A stretch of 64,000 bases of DNA from Streptomyces sp. MNU76. GTDB taxonomy: Bacteria > Actinomycetota > Actinomycetes > Streptomycetales > Streptomycetaceae. Both the position numbers and the translations under genes were made by a program. Every line of letters begins with the position of its first letter. Within the stretch, counting starts at the first letter, position 1. A model generated the notes under the pieces. That model saw nothing but the letters and a program-made list of their open reading frames with translations, did no database searches and had not been told where the DNA came from. The DNA is taken from contig NZ_JAJKLK010000003.1 in assembly GCF_020982545.1 (NCBI RefSeq), positions 682,001 to 746,000 on the forward strand, in the 5' to 3' direction. This document shows positions 22,735-31,290 of this stretch, in pieces.

Positions 22735-25518
22735 GTGATCTCACCGCCCGAGCCCCTTCGTGCTGCCTCCCGGCCCCCGGCCGCGAGCCCTTTCTCGACT
22801 CCGATCCCCCTGTCGGCCCCGCCGGTCCGGACCTCCGCCGCACCGCGCGGAGTGGCCTTCGCGCGCCAGCTCGCCGCCCACGGCGACCGCGTCGCCTTCA
22901 TCACGCCTTCGGGCGAGCTCAGCTATCGAGAGCTCGCCCGGCGGGTCAGCGCCACGGCCAAGCGCCTCGGTCCCGTCCGCCGCCTCGTCCTGTTGGCCGG
23001 CGCCAACCGCGTCGACGCCCTCGTCGTCCATCTCGCCGCCCTGTCCGCCGGGCACCCGGTCCTGCTCGTCCCCGGGGACAGCGACAGCACGATCGACGCG
23101 CTGACCGAGGCGTACGACCCGGACGTGGTGGCCCGTCAGGACGAGCGCGGCCACGTCACCCTCCACGAACGCAGGCCCGGCACCGCCCACACCCTCCACC
23201 CGGACCTCGCGCTGCTGCTGAGCACGTCGGGCTCGACCGGCTCCCCGAAGCTCGTACGCCTCTCGCACGACAACGTGCAGTCGAACGCCGCGTCCATCGC
23301 CGGGTACCTCGGCATCACCGACACCGACCGCGCGGCCACGACCCTGCCCCCGCACTACTGCTACGGCCTCTCCGTCATCCACAGCCACCTGGTGCGCGGC
23401 GCCGGGCTGATCCTCACCGACCGGTCGGTGGCGGACGCCGGTTTCTGGGAGGAGTTCCGCGCCGCCCGCGGCACCTCGCTGGCCGGCGTGCCGTACACCT
23501 TCGACCTCCTCGACCGCGTCGGGTTCGCCGACATGGAGCTGCCGCACCTGCGCCGCGTCACCCAGGCGGGCGGCCGGCTGGCGCCCGAACGGGTCGCCCG
23601 CTACGCCGAGCAGGGGCGCCGGGCGGGCTGGGAACTCTTCGTGATGTACGGGCAGACCGAGGCGACGGCCCGCATGGCCTATCTGCCGCCGCACCTCGCC
23701 GCGGCCCGCCCGGAAGCCGTCGGCGTGGCGATCCCCGGCGGCTCCTTCCGCCTGGCACCCGTCGACACGCCGACCGAACCGGACACCGCCCAGAACCCCG
23801 ACGCGGACGACGTCGGCGAACTCGTCTACTCCGGCCCGAACGTCATGCTCGGCTACGCGGAGGGCCCGGCCGACCTCGCCCTCGGGCGCACGGTCCAGGA
23901 ACTGCACACGGGCGACCTGGCACGACGCGCGCCCGACGGGCTCTACGAGATAGTCGGGCGCCGCAGCCGGTTCACGAAGATCTGCGGCCTGCGGATCGAC
24001 CCCCAGCGTGTGGAGGCCCTGCTGGAACGGCACGGGATCACCGCGTTCTGTGTGGGCGACGGGGACGCGCTGGCGGTGGCGGCGCTGACGGACGGTGTCG
24101 AGAGCCGCTCCGACGAGACACGCGTGCGCCGCCTGGTGGCACAGGAGTGCGGGATCCCGCCGCGAGCCGTCCGGGTGCGCGTCGTTCCGGAGCTGCCCCG
24201 CCTGGCCAGCGGAAAACCCGACCACGAGGCCGTACGCCGTCTCACGCGTCCGCGATCCCCGGCGGCGGGCCCGGCGGGCCCGGCCGTCGCGGCGGGCGCG
24301 GACCTGGACGCCGCCCCGTGGAGCACCGACCCGGGAGCCGCGCTGCGGAGCCTCTACGCCGACATACTCGACCGCGACGACGTCACCGACGACAGCAGCT
24401 TCGTCGGTCTGGGCGGCGACTCGCTCTGCTACGTGGAGATGTCCCTGCGGCTGGAGGAGGCCCTGGGCACCCTCCCCACGGACTGGCCCGCGCGGCCGAT
24501 TCGCGAACTCGCCTCCCTGGCAACGGAGTCGGGGGATCGGGCGGAGGACACCGGGGCGCGCGAGACCCGCTCCCGAGGTGCCCGGCGTTCCGTGGAGACC
24601 GGGATCGCGCTACGGGCGATCGGGATCGTCCTCGTCGTCGGCTCGCACATCCCCGTCTTCACGCTCCAGGGCGGCGCGCACATCCTGATGGGTGTCGCGG
24701 GCTACAACTTCGCCCGTTTCCACCTGACCGCCGCCGCCCACCGCGACCGCGTACGCCACCTGTGGCGCGGCGTCGCCCGCATAGCCCTGCCCAGCATGGT
24801 GTGGATCTCCTGCGCGGTCCTGCTGACCGGCCTGTACGACCCGGCCAACGCCCTGCTGGTCAACAGCCTCCTCGACCAGGGCACCGAGCGTCACGAGTGG
24901 CACTACTGGTTCGTGGAGGCGCTGGTCTACTTCATGGTCGTGCTGGGCGCGCTGCTGGCCGTGCCGCTGCTGGACCGGCTGGAGCGGCGCCACCCGTTCG
25001 CGGTCCCGCTGACGCTGGTGGCGATCGGCCTGGTCGGCCGCTACGACCTGCTGGGCCTGGCGCCCGCCCGCTTCCACCTGGGCCCGGCCGTGGTGTTCTG
25101 GCTGTTCGCGCTGGGCTGGGCGGCGGCGCGGGCGACGAGCGCGCGGCAACGGCTGCTGCTGACCGCGGTGCTCCTGCTCACCACGCCCGGCCTGTTCCAG
25201 GACCAGCCGCAGCGCACGCTCCTGGTCGTCGCGGGCCTGACCCTGCTGATCTGGGTGCCGACGCTGCCTAGCCTGGGTCCGCTCAACCGCGTCGCCGGCG
25301 TCCTGGCGAGCAGTTCCCTCTACATCTATCTGACCCACTTCCAGGTCTACCCCTTCCTCCGCGACGACTTCCCCGTCCTCGCCCTCCTCGCCTCCCTGGC
25401 GGTCGGCATCGGGTACGCCACGGTCGCCACCCGCGTGGTGCGCAGAATCCGACCGGCCGGCAGCCGCCCTCCCGCGAGCCGAACAAATCCTTTGAGCGGG
25501 ACGGCTCCCGGTTGCTAG
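22735..25518 (+). CDS. Adenylation domain - carrier domain - membrane acyltransferase 3 fusion
   Basis: A 927-residue three-part protein. Residues about 40-490 are an AMP-binding (A) domain with LLSTSGSTGSPKLVRLSH (A3), FVMYGQTEA (A5), LHTGDLARR (A7), RRSRFTKICGLRIDP (A8) and the Lys in RLASGKPDH (A10). Residues about 530-600 are a carrier protein with SFVGLGGDSLCYVEM; the Ser is the phosphopantetheine site. From about 620 an acyltransferase 3 (OafA-like) membrane domain follows, with VVGSHIPVF as its catalytic His and about ten helices. I prefer the GTG at 22735; a TTG at 22702 is also in frame. The iron box upstream suggests induction in iron starvation. It could load an acid, tether it, and hand it to an exported acceptor. 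The substrate is unknown. Confidence 0.85.
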   Translation: MISPPEPLRAASRPPAASPFSTPIPLSAPPVRTSAAPRGVAFARQLAAHGDRVAFITPSGELSYRELARRVSATAKRLGPVRRLVLLAGANRVDALVVHLAALSAGHPVLLVPGDSDSTIDALTEAYDPDVVARQDERGHVTLHERRPGTAHTLHPDLALLLSTSGSTGSPKLVRLSHDNVQSNAASIAGYLGITDTDRAATTLPPHYCYGLSVIHSHLVRGAGLILTDRSVADAGFWEEFRAARGTSLAGVPYTFDLLDRVGFADMELPHLRRVTQAGGRLAPERVARYAEQGRRAGWELFVMYGQTEATARMAYLPPHLAAARPEAVGVAIPGGSFRLAPVDTPTEPDTAQNPDADDVGELVYSGPNVMLGYAEGPADLALGRTVQELHTGDLARRAPDGLYEIVGRRSRFTKICGLRIDPQRVEALLERHGITAFCVGDGDALAVAALTDGVESRSDETRVRRLVAQECGIPPRAVRVRVVPELPRLASGKPDHEAVRRLTRPRSPAAGPAGPAVAAGADLDAAPWSTDPGAALRSLYADILDRDDVTDDSSFVGLGGDSLCYVEMSLRLEEALGTLPTDWPARPIRELASLATESGDRAEDTGARETRSRGARRSVETGIALRAIGIVLVVGSHIPVFTLQGGAHILMGVAGYNFARFHLTAAAHRDRVRHLWRGVARIALPSMVWISCAVLLTGLYDPANALLVNSLLDQGTERHEWHYWFVEALVYFMVVLGALLAVPLLDRLERRHPFAVPLTLVAIGLVGRYDLLGLAPARFHLGPAVVFWLFALGWAAARATSARQRLLLTAVLLLTTPGLFQDQPQRTLLVVAGLTLLIWVPTLPSLGPLNRVAGVLASSSLYIYLTHFQVYPFLRDDFPVLALLASLAVGIGYATVATRVVRRIRPAGSRPPASRTNPLSGTAPGC

Positions 25519-25669
25519 GTTCATGGCGGACCGTGAAGTCGTCGTAGGGAGGTGAGCCCCGTGAACCCAGTCACCCGTGGGTGCTCCCTCAACTCGTCAC
25601 GGTCCGGCGGCTGACGTTCGGTGTCGCCGGGAGCGCCTGAGATCGAGGCACTCCTGGAGGGAGACTCCG
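25492..25669 (+). promoter_or_regulatory. Promoter and long leader of the GNAT-infA operon
   Basis: TTGAGC (25492-25497), an 18-base spacer and TAGGTT (25516-25521) form a plausible promoter. The leader of about 140 bases contains a strong ribosome site GGGAGG (25547-25552) that serves only a 17-codon frame, before the GGAGGG of the acetyltransferase gene. Confidence 0.5.
25561..25614 (+). CDS. 17-codon leader reading frame
   Basis: GTG at 25561, eight bases after GGGAGG (25547-25552), opens the peptide MNPVTRGCSLNSSRSGG and ends at TGA 25612-25614. The ribosome site is better than that of many real genes in the window. It may be a regulatory leader peptide for the downstream GNAT-IF-1 operon, or chance. 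Confidence 0.35.
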   Translation: MNPVTRGCSLNSSRSGG

Positions 25670-26461
25670 ATGAGAACGAAACCCCGCACCGCCGGTCCGG
25701 GCGAGAACGCCGTGATGATCACGCGCGTCGCGGACGGGCAATGGCACGCACTGGAAGACGACCTGGTGGTCGGCCGCGGGCACGCACGGCACCGGCCCGA
25801 CGGACGGCTGTTCGTCAGCATCGATGCCTGGCACGACGAGCCCTTCGACCGGCTCGCCGAGGCGATGTCGGCGGACCTGCCGGCGCCGCTGCACATCGTT
25901 GTGGACGAGGCCGACGTGGAGCTGACGGCCCGCCTGCGGCGGGCCGGATTCACGATCCGGCGCCGGGAGTGGGAGTACGTCGTGCCGACCGACCCGCGGG
26001 CCACAGGGCTCGACGAGGTCCTGCCGCCTTCCGGCGTGACGATCGTCCCCGCCGGTCGGGGGGACGAGAGTCTGCTGCGGGCGGTGGACCGCGCGATCCG
26101 TGACGAGGTCGAGGCGACCGTCGGATGGCAGTCGATGCCCGCAGAGGTGGTGCACGGCCCCGACGGCGACACCGTCGTCGACCCGTCGACGTACGCGCTG
26201 GCCGCGGCGCCGGACCGCTACCTCGGGCTGATCCGGGTGGTGATCCCGATCCGGCCGCGGATCGGGCTGCTCGCGGTCCGGGCCGGCGAGCGGCGCCGGG
26301 GCATTGCGCGGGCGCTGCTCGCCCACGCGCTGGACACCCTGCACCGCGCCGGGTTCACCGAGGCGTGGACCGAGGTGCAGGAGTCCAACCACGCCGCCTC
26401 GGCGCTGCTCGAAAGCGTCGGCGCCCGGCGGGCCGGCAGCAACCTGGAGCTGGTGCGATGA
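25670..26461 (+). CDS. GNAT-family N-acetyltransferase
   Basis: A 263-residue acetyltransferase. The acetyl-CoA-binding core is in the C-terminal half: [19 protein letters not shown] carries the (R/Q)xxGx(G/A)-type loop (RRRGIA), followed by [20 protein letters not shown]. The N-terminal 120 residues form a second, degenerate GNAT-like half ([15 protein letters not shown]). The ATG at 25670 has GGAGGG upstream. The stop overlaps the infA start (ATGA), so the enzyme and the IF-1 paralogue are co-translated. Acetylation of a ribosomal or antibiotic target is conceivable but not shown. Confidence 0.87.
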   Translation: MRTKPRTAGPGENAVMITRVADGQWHALEDDLVVGRGHARHRPDGRLFVSIDAWHDEPFDRLAEAMSADLPAPLHIVVDEADVELTARLRRAGFTIRRREWEYVVPTDPRATGLDEVLPPSGVTIVPAGRGDESLLRAVDRAIRDEVEATVGWQSMPAEVVHGPDGDTVVDPSTYALAAAPDRYLGLIRVVIPIRPRIGLLAVRAGERRRGIARALLAHALDTLHRAGFTEAWTEVQESNHAASALLESVGARRAGSNLELVR

Positions 26462-26682
26462 CGAGGAACAGGAACGTCATCGAGGTCGAGGGCAGGGTCG
26501 TCGAGTGCCTGCGCAGCGCCATGTTCACCGTGGAGCTGGAGAACGGCCACCAGGTGCTCGCCCACATCAGCGGGAAGATCCGCAAGAACTACATCAAGAT
26601 CATGCTGGAGGACCGGGTACTGGTGGAACTCCCGCCGTACGACCTGACCCGCGGCCGGATCGTGTTCCGGTACCGGAACTAG
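26458..26682 (+). CDS. infA: Translation initiation factor IF-1, second copy type
   Basis: A 74-residue OB-fold protein. [40 protein letters not shown] and [15 protein letters not shown] match IF-1 along its whole length. The Asn/Arg-rich start ([12 protein letters not shown]) differs from the usual MAKKxGAIEIEG of the ribosomal-cluster copy, so this is probably a paralogue; the housekeeping copy would be elsewhere. ATGA overlap with the acetyltransferase gene gives tight coupling. A 13-bp hairpin follows. Confidence 0.93.
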   Translation: MTRNRNVIEVEGRVVECLRSAMFTVELENGHQVLAHISGKIRKNYIKIMLEDRVLVELPPYDLTRGRIVFRYRN

Positions 26683-26716
26683 CCGCGGCCGGCACCCGCC
26701 GGTAGCCGATCCCGAG

Positions 26717-26745
26717 CCCCGGTCACGGCGTCGCCGTGACCGGGG
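26717..26745. terminator. 13-bp stem-loop after infA
   Basis: CCCCGGTCACGGC (26717-26729) pairs perfectly with GCCGTGACCGGGG (26733-26745) around three bases. It lies 34 bases after the infA stop, before the next promoter. Confidence 0.75.
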
Positions 26746-26809
26746 TCCGCCGGGCGGGCGACGGCGCCTGGTTACTATGTGCCTTCATGCCGAAGGCCGG
26801 GAGCGGAAG

Positions 26810-27724
26810 ATGTTGAGAGAGGTCACCGCGACCCGCTACGTCGCCCCCCTGCGTGCCGGTGGCTCCGTGCCCGGCGTCGTCGAGGCCGACGACCTGGGCA
26901 CCTATGTCGTCAAGTTCACGGGCTCGGCGCAGGGGCGCAAGGCGCTGGTCGCCGAGGTGATCGTCGGGGAGCTGGCGCGGGCGCTCGGGATGCGGTTCCC
27001 GGAGCTGGTCCTCGCGCGCTTCGACCCGGCGATCGCCGAGAGCGAGCCGCACCAGGAGGTGCGGGAACTGCACGCGGCGAGTGCCGGCCTCAACCTCGGC
27101 ATGGACTATCTGCCGGGCGCCGCGGACTTCACCCCGGAGGTCGCGCGGGAGTTCCGCGTCGACCCGCTGGAAGCCGGCCGGATCGTCTGGCTCGACGCCC
27201 TCACGGTCAACGTCGACCGCACCGTGCACAGTTCGAACCTCATGATCTGGCCCACCCTCGGCATCGCGCCCCCGCGCCTCTGGCTGATCGACCACGGCGC
27301 GGCCCTCGTCTTCCACCACCGCTGGGACGCCTCGGACCCCACCAAGGCCTACGACTTCCGCCACCACGCCCTCGGCCACTACGCCCCGGACGTGCGCGCG
27401 GCCGACGCGGAGCTCGCGCCGAAGGTGACCGAGGACCTGCTGCGGCGCATCGTCGCGGAGGTCCCGGACGGCTGGCTGCCCGTCGAGGACGGCTTCACCT
27501 CGCCCGACGAGGTCCGCGACGCCTATGTGCGCTACCTCCACGCGCGCGTGGCCGCCTCCGCCGGCTGGCTCCCCACCGGCTTCCCCACCAGGGAGGAACT
27601 CGCCGCCGAGGAGGCCCTCCGCGCGGCGAGAACACAGCGAGGCCGACCGGACTGGCTGAAGCGGGTCCCCGACCTGCACGGCAAACCGGCGGCGGAACAG
27701 GATTGGTCGGTGCACCTGGGATGA
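26810..27724 (+). CDS. HipA-like kinase family protein
   Basis: A 304-residue protein of the HipA/PI3-4-kinase-like fold. TYVVKFTGSAQGRKALVAEV places the ATP-binding Lys. ALTVNVDRTVHSSNLMIW is the catalytic loop (N-x-D-R-x-x-x-x-x-N), and LWLIDHGAALVFH carries the metal-binding Asp. This compact actinobacterial form lacks a HipB partner next to it, so a toxin role is not supported here. The ATG at 26810 has GGAGCGGAAG upstream. The stop overlaps the start of the SelW-like gene (ATGA). Confidence 0.85.
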   Translation: MLREVTATRYVAPLRAGGSVPGVVEADDLGTYVVKFTGSAQGRKALVAEVIVGELARALGMRFPELVLARFDPAIAESEPHQEVRELHAASAGLNLGMDYLPGAADFTPEVAREFRVDPLEAGRIVWLDALTVNVDRTVHSSNLMIWPTLGIAPPRLWLIDHGAALVFHHRWDASDPTKAYDFRHHALGHYAPDVRAADAELAPKVTEDLLRRIVAEVPDGWLPVEDGFTSPDEVRDAYVRYLHARVAASAGWLPTGFPTREELAAEEALRAARTQRGRPDWLKRVPDLHGKPAAEQDWSVHLG

Positions 27725-28008
27725 CGCGGACACAGCGGGTCGAGATCGAGTACTGCACCCAGTGCCGCTGGCTGCCCAGGGCAGCCTGGCTGGCCCAGGA
27801 ACTGCTGACGACGTTCGAGACCGAACTGACGGAGCTGTCCCTCAAGCCCGGCACGGGCGGCGTCTTCGTGGTCCGGGTGGGCGACGAGGTCGTCTGGGAC
27901 CGCCGTGACCAGGGCTTCCCCGAGCCCACCGCCGTGAAGCAGGCCGTACGCGACCGAGTGGCCCCGGGAAGGTCCCTGGGCCACTCGGACAGGATCGGAG
28001 GGTCGTAG
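27721..28008 (+). CDS. SelT/SelW/SelH (Rdx) family thioredoxin-fold protein
   Basis: A 95-residue Rdx protein. VEIEYCTQCRWLPRAAWLAQ contains the CxxC redox motif at residues about 12-15 (Cys in place of selenocysteine). The rest, LSLKPGTGGVFVVRVGDEVVWDR and FPEPTAVKQAVRD, is the standard fold. The ATG overlaps the kinase stop. Cytoplasmic redox function is expected; the coupling with a HipA-like kinase is of unknown meaning. It converges on malate synthase with only one base between the genes. Confidence 0.92.
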   Translation: MTRTQRVEIEYCTQCRWLPRAAWLAQELLTTFETELTELSLKPGTGGVFVVRVGDEVVWDRRDQGFPEPTAVKQAVRDRVAPGRSLGHSDRIGGS

Positions 28009-28009
28009 C

Positions 28010-29648
28010 TCAGCCCTTGAGCTGCTCGTACGCCGGCAGGGTCAGGAAGTCGACGTAGTCCTCGTCGAGGGAGACCTCCAGCAGGAGGTCGTGGGCCTGC
28101 TGCCAGTGTCCGGCGGCGAACGCCTCCTCGCCCAACTCGGCCCGCAGGTTGGCGAGTTCCTCGGCGGCGACCTCGCGGGCCAGCTCCGGAGTGGCCTTCA
28201 CCGTCTGTCCGTCGCGCTCGAACTCGACGCCCGCGTTGATCCACTGCCAGATCTGGGAGCGGGAGATCTCGGCGGTGGCCGCGTCCTCCATCAGGTTGAA
28301 GATGGCGACGGCGCCGAGGCCGCGCAGCCAGGCCTCGATGTAACGGATGCCGACCTGGACGGCGTTGACGAGTCCGGCGTACGTCGGCCTGGCGTCGAGG
28401 GAGTCGACGGCGATCAGATCGGCGGCCTTGACGTCGACGTCCTCGCGGAGGCGGTCCTTCTGGTGGGGCTTGTCGCCGAGGACGGCGTCGAAGGAGGCCA
28501 TGGCGATCGGGACCAGGTCGGGGTGGGCCACCCAGGAGCCGTCGAAGCCGTCGTTCGCCTCACGGTCCTTGTCGGCCTTGACCTTCTCGAACGCGACCTT
28601 GTTGACCTCCTCGTCGCGCCGCGACGGGATGAAGGCGGCCATGCCGCCGATCGCGTGCGCGCCGCGCTTGTGGCAGGTGCGGACGAGGAGTTCGGTGTAC
28701 GCGCGCATGAACGGGGCGGTCATCGTCACCGCGTTGCGGTCCGGGAGGACGAACTTGGCGCCGCCGTCACGGAAGTTCTTCACGATGGAGAAGAGGTAGT
28801 CCCAGCGGCCCGCGTTCAACCCCGAGGCGTGGTGGCGGAGTTCGTAGAGGATCTCCTCCATCTCGTACGCGGCCGTGATCGTCTCGATGAGGACGGTGGC
28901 GCGGACCGTGCCCTGCGGGATGCCGAGGTGGTCCTGCGCGAAGACGAACACCTCGTTCCAGAGACGGGCCTCCAGGTGGGACTCCGTCTTGGGGAGGTAG
29001 AAGTACGGGCCCTTGCCGAGGTCCAGCAGGCGCTGGGCGTTGTGGAAGAAGTACAGCCCGAAGTCGACGAGCGCGCCGGGCACCGCCCGGCCGTCGCCGG
29101 CGCTGTCGACGAGGTGGCGCTCGTCGAGATGCCAGCCGCGCGGGCGCATGACGACCGTCGCCAGCTCCTCGTCCGGGCGCAGCGCGTAGGTCTTGCCGGT
29201 GCGCTCGTCGGTGAAGTCGATGTTCCGTGTGTAGGCGTCGGCCATGTTCACCTGGCCGAGGACCACGTTCTCCCACGTGGGCGCGGAGGCGTCCTCGAAG
29301 TCCGCGAGCCAGATCCTCGCCCCCGAGTTCAGGGCGTTGATCGTCATCTTGCGGTCGGTGGGGCCGGTGATCTCGACACGGCGGTCGTTCAGGGCGGCCG
29401 GGGAGGGCGCCACCTTCCAGGAGTCGTCGGCGCGGATCGCGGCGGTCTCCGGGAGGAAGTCGAGCGTGGAGGTGCGGGCGATCTCGGCGCGCCGCTCCGC
29501 GCGGCGGGCCAGCAACTCGTCACGGCGGGGGTGAACCGGCGGTGCAGCTCGGCCACGAAGGCGAGGGCGGCGGGGTGAGGACCTCGTCCTGGCGGGGCAG
29601 GGGCTCGGCGTCGACGATGGCCAGCGGGGACGGCGCTGGTGCGGACAT
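28010..29648 (-). pseudogene. aceB: Malate synthase A with two frameshifts in the N-terminus
   Basis: The product joins glyoxylate and acetyl-CoA to malate. The main frame (28010-29515, 501 codons) carries LNSGARIWLADFEDASAPTW, MRPRGWHLDERH and LPKTESHLEARLWNEVF; these hold the catalytic Asp/Arg/Glu set of the A isoform. The true start is ATG 29648 (SAPAPSPLAIVDAEPLPRQD). One base is missing near 29570-29575, before AALAFVAELHRRFTP, and another near 29525-29531, before RRDELLARRAERR. Restoring both gives about 546 residues, the usual size. The two G-run indels could be sequencing errors. The promoter has IclR-type boxes, which fits glyoxylate from allantoin. Confidence 0.85.
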
Positions 29649-29714
29649 GAGCTGTCACTTCCTTCAGCGGGCGTGGCACCGGGTGTCAGTCGACCCGGGT
29701 CGGGCTGTGGGCGC

Positions 29715-29787
29715 CCCCGGATGGGCGGGACGCTTCTGAACAGTGGATAATAGTTTCCTCATGGTGGAAGTTCAATGTTTTGTTGAT
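29715..29787 (-). promoter_or_regulatory. aceB promoter with paired IclR-type boxes
   Basis: On the reverse strand a near-ideal promoter is visible: -35 TTGAAC, a 17-base spacer, -10 TATTAT. TTCCTCATGGTGGAA (29755-29769) lies in the spacer, and TTCTGAACAGTGGAT (29734-29748) overlaps the -10 and start region. Both are 15-bp TTCC-N7-GGAA elements, 21 bases apart. TTCAATGTTTTGTTGAT (29771-29787) covers the -35. The same order occurs before allB, so AllR control is likely. Confidence 0.7.
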
Positions 29788-29835
29788 GTCGAGATTCTTC
29801 GGATCGAGGCAGGGTGGCGCTGAGTGTCACCCCGC

Positions 29836-30489
29836 TCACTCAAGGTGGACGAGGTCCGCCTCGGTGTCGATGTCGTACGGCCGTGCCACGTCCCCGCACT
29901 CGACGAGGGTGATCGTGTCGCCGTGCTCCTGCAGATAGGCGCGGGCCCCTCGGTCGCCGGTGGCGGTGGCGGCGATGCCGGCCCAGTGGTCGGCGCCGAA
30001 GAGGACGGGGTGGCCCCGCACGCCGTCGTACGCGGCCGCCACGAGCGACCCGCGCGAACCGTGCGCGGCGAGGACGCGGGCCACCGCCTCCGGCCCGATG
30101 CCCGGCTGGTCCACCAGCGACACCAGGGCGGCGTCCGCTCCCGTCCCCGTCAGTGACTCCAGTCCGGCTCGCAGCGAGGAGCCCATCCCCTCGGCCCAGT
30201 CCGGATTGTCGACCAGCACGCAGCCGGACAGGTCGGCGCGGGCACGCACGGCCGACGACTCCGCGCCGAGGACCACATGGACCCGGGTGCAGCCGCCCGC
30301 CCGCAGTACGCCGACCGCGTGTTCGACCAACGGGCGGCCGCGGTGGGTGAGCAGGGCCTTGGGACGGCCGCCGAGGCGCCGCCCGCCACCGGCGGCCAGC
30401 AGCAGGCCGACGATCACGCTCTCGGACGCCGGGCGGGCCGGGTCGGGGGCTGTGTCAGGGGCGGTGTCGCGGGACTGGTGGTGCGTCAT
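29836..30489 (-). CDS. MobA/MocA-like nucleotidyltransferase
   Basis: A 217-residue NTP transferase. VGLLLAAGGGRRLGGRPKAL is the GAGxGxRxG...K nucleotide-binding loop, and ALVSLVDQPGIGP carries the metal-binding Asp. AAYDGVRGHPVLFG and YDIDTEADL are typical of MocA/CoxC-type molybdenum-cofactor cytidylyltransferases. These often serve xanthine dehydrogenases, which would fit the purine genes here, but no dehydrogenase is in the window. I start at ATG 30489; an in-frame extension has no ribosome site. Confidence 0.83.
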   Translation of the reverse strand: MTHHQSRDTAPDTAPDPARPASESVIVGLLLAAGGGRRLGGRPKALLTHRGRPLVEHAVGVLRAGGCTRVHVVLGAESSAVRARADLSGCVLVDNPDWAEGMGSSLRAGLESLTGTGADAALVSLVDQPGIGPEAVARVLAAHGSRGSLVAAAYDGVRGHPVLFGADHWAGIAATATGDRGARAYLQEHGDTITLVECGDVARPYDIDTEADLVHLE

Positions 30490-30561
30490 GTCCCCTGCAT
30501 ACCCGACCGGGCGGGGGCGTCCCGTGAAGCCCCACGGACCGGGTGCCGTCTTTGTGATGCC

Positions 30562-30682
30562 CGGGGACTGAATTTCGGTCCCCGTGGTGGCGCTCGCCAC
30601 ACCGGTTGGCGTTTACTGGCCCGCGCCACCCCCGGCGCCCGACCGACGCCACGGGGCGGGCGGCCGTGCGCCGTCGCACGGC
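30562..30682. promoter_or_regulatory. Divergent gap with two hairpins
   Basis: Within the gap between the nucleotidyltransferase and the DUF5955 gene, GGGGAC...GTCCCC (30562-30584) and GCCGTGCG-CCGT-CGCACGGC (30663-30682) form stem-loops. No operator with a known partner is recognised. Confidence 0.4.
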
Positions 30683-30724
30683 CATGACTCGTGCACGAAG
30701 GCGTGGGCGAGGGGGGAGAGGGCT

Positions 30725-31039
30725 GTGTTGCGGAGCTTGGGGCAGAGGCCAGTGACCGGCGGTGACGAGGATCCGAGAGTGGCGGAGCTGAGCTCGGCCG
30801 TGTCCCGGCTGCGTCGTGAACTGGCCGCGCATCCGGCGGAGTTCCCCGACCGGGGTATAGCGGAGGACGAGCTGGCGGCGCTCGCGGCGATGGCCGTCAC
30901 CGGGATGCCGGAGGTGCCGCGGTTGCGGCGCTCGCTGTTGCTGATCGCGGGGTCGATCGGGTCGGTGAGTGCGTTGGCGAAGGGGTTGGCGGACGTGCGG
31001 ACGGCGGTGGAGTTGTTCGGGGAGCCGCCTCGTCGCTGA
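30725..31039 (+). CDS. DUF5955-like small protein
   Basis: A 104-residue protein common in Streptomyces, function unknown to me beyond the DUF5955-type pattern. It is helical: ELSSAVSRLRRELAAHPAEF, AEDELAALAAMAVTGM, then a C-terminal RRSLLLIAGSIGSVSALAKGL with a weakly hydrophobic helix. I chose the GTG at 30725 because GGGGGGAGAGG precedes it; a frame-open upstream extension shows no conservation pattern. It lies between the nucleotidyltransferase and allR and has no obvious purine role. Confidence 0.6.
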   Translation: MLRSLGQRPVTGGDEDPRVAELSSAVSRLRRELAAHPAEFPDRGIAEDELAALAAMAVTGMPEVPRLRRSLLLIAGSIGSVSALAKGLADVRTAVELFGEPPRR

Positions 31040-31121
31040 CCGTCGCGTCTTCCGCCCCCGCCGCCCCTACCCGTCCCGTCCTCAAGGGGCGGTGCCCCTT
31101 TGACCCCCAGGCGTCCGTCCG

Positions 31122-31252
31122 GTGGGGGCTGGTCGCGCAGTTCCCCGCGCCCCTGGAATAGCGGGGCTGCGCCCCTGCTTTCTCCCGGCCCGCAGGGGCC
31201 TTGCTTTTAGGGGTGCGGGGAACTGCGCGAGAAGCCCCACACACCCGCACCC
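31122..31252. repeat. Pair of inverted intergenic repeats downstream of allR
   Basis: Copy GGGGGCTGGTCGCGCAGTTC... (31122-31155) faces an inverted copy (about 31208-31245, ...GAACTGCGCGAGAAGCCCC). They can form one large hairpin between the converging DUF5955 and allR genes. The same family occurs at 12931-13176. Confidence 0.65.
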
Positions 31253-31290
31253 GACAACGCAGAGGCCGACATCAAACGCCGCCCCGCCGC

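Noticed and set aside
26810..27724. HipA-like gene as part of a toxin-antitoxin module
   Set aside because: No HipB-type HTH gene is adjacent, and the neighbour is a redox protein.
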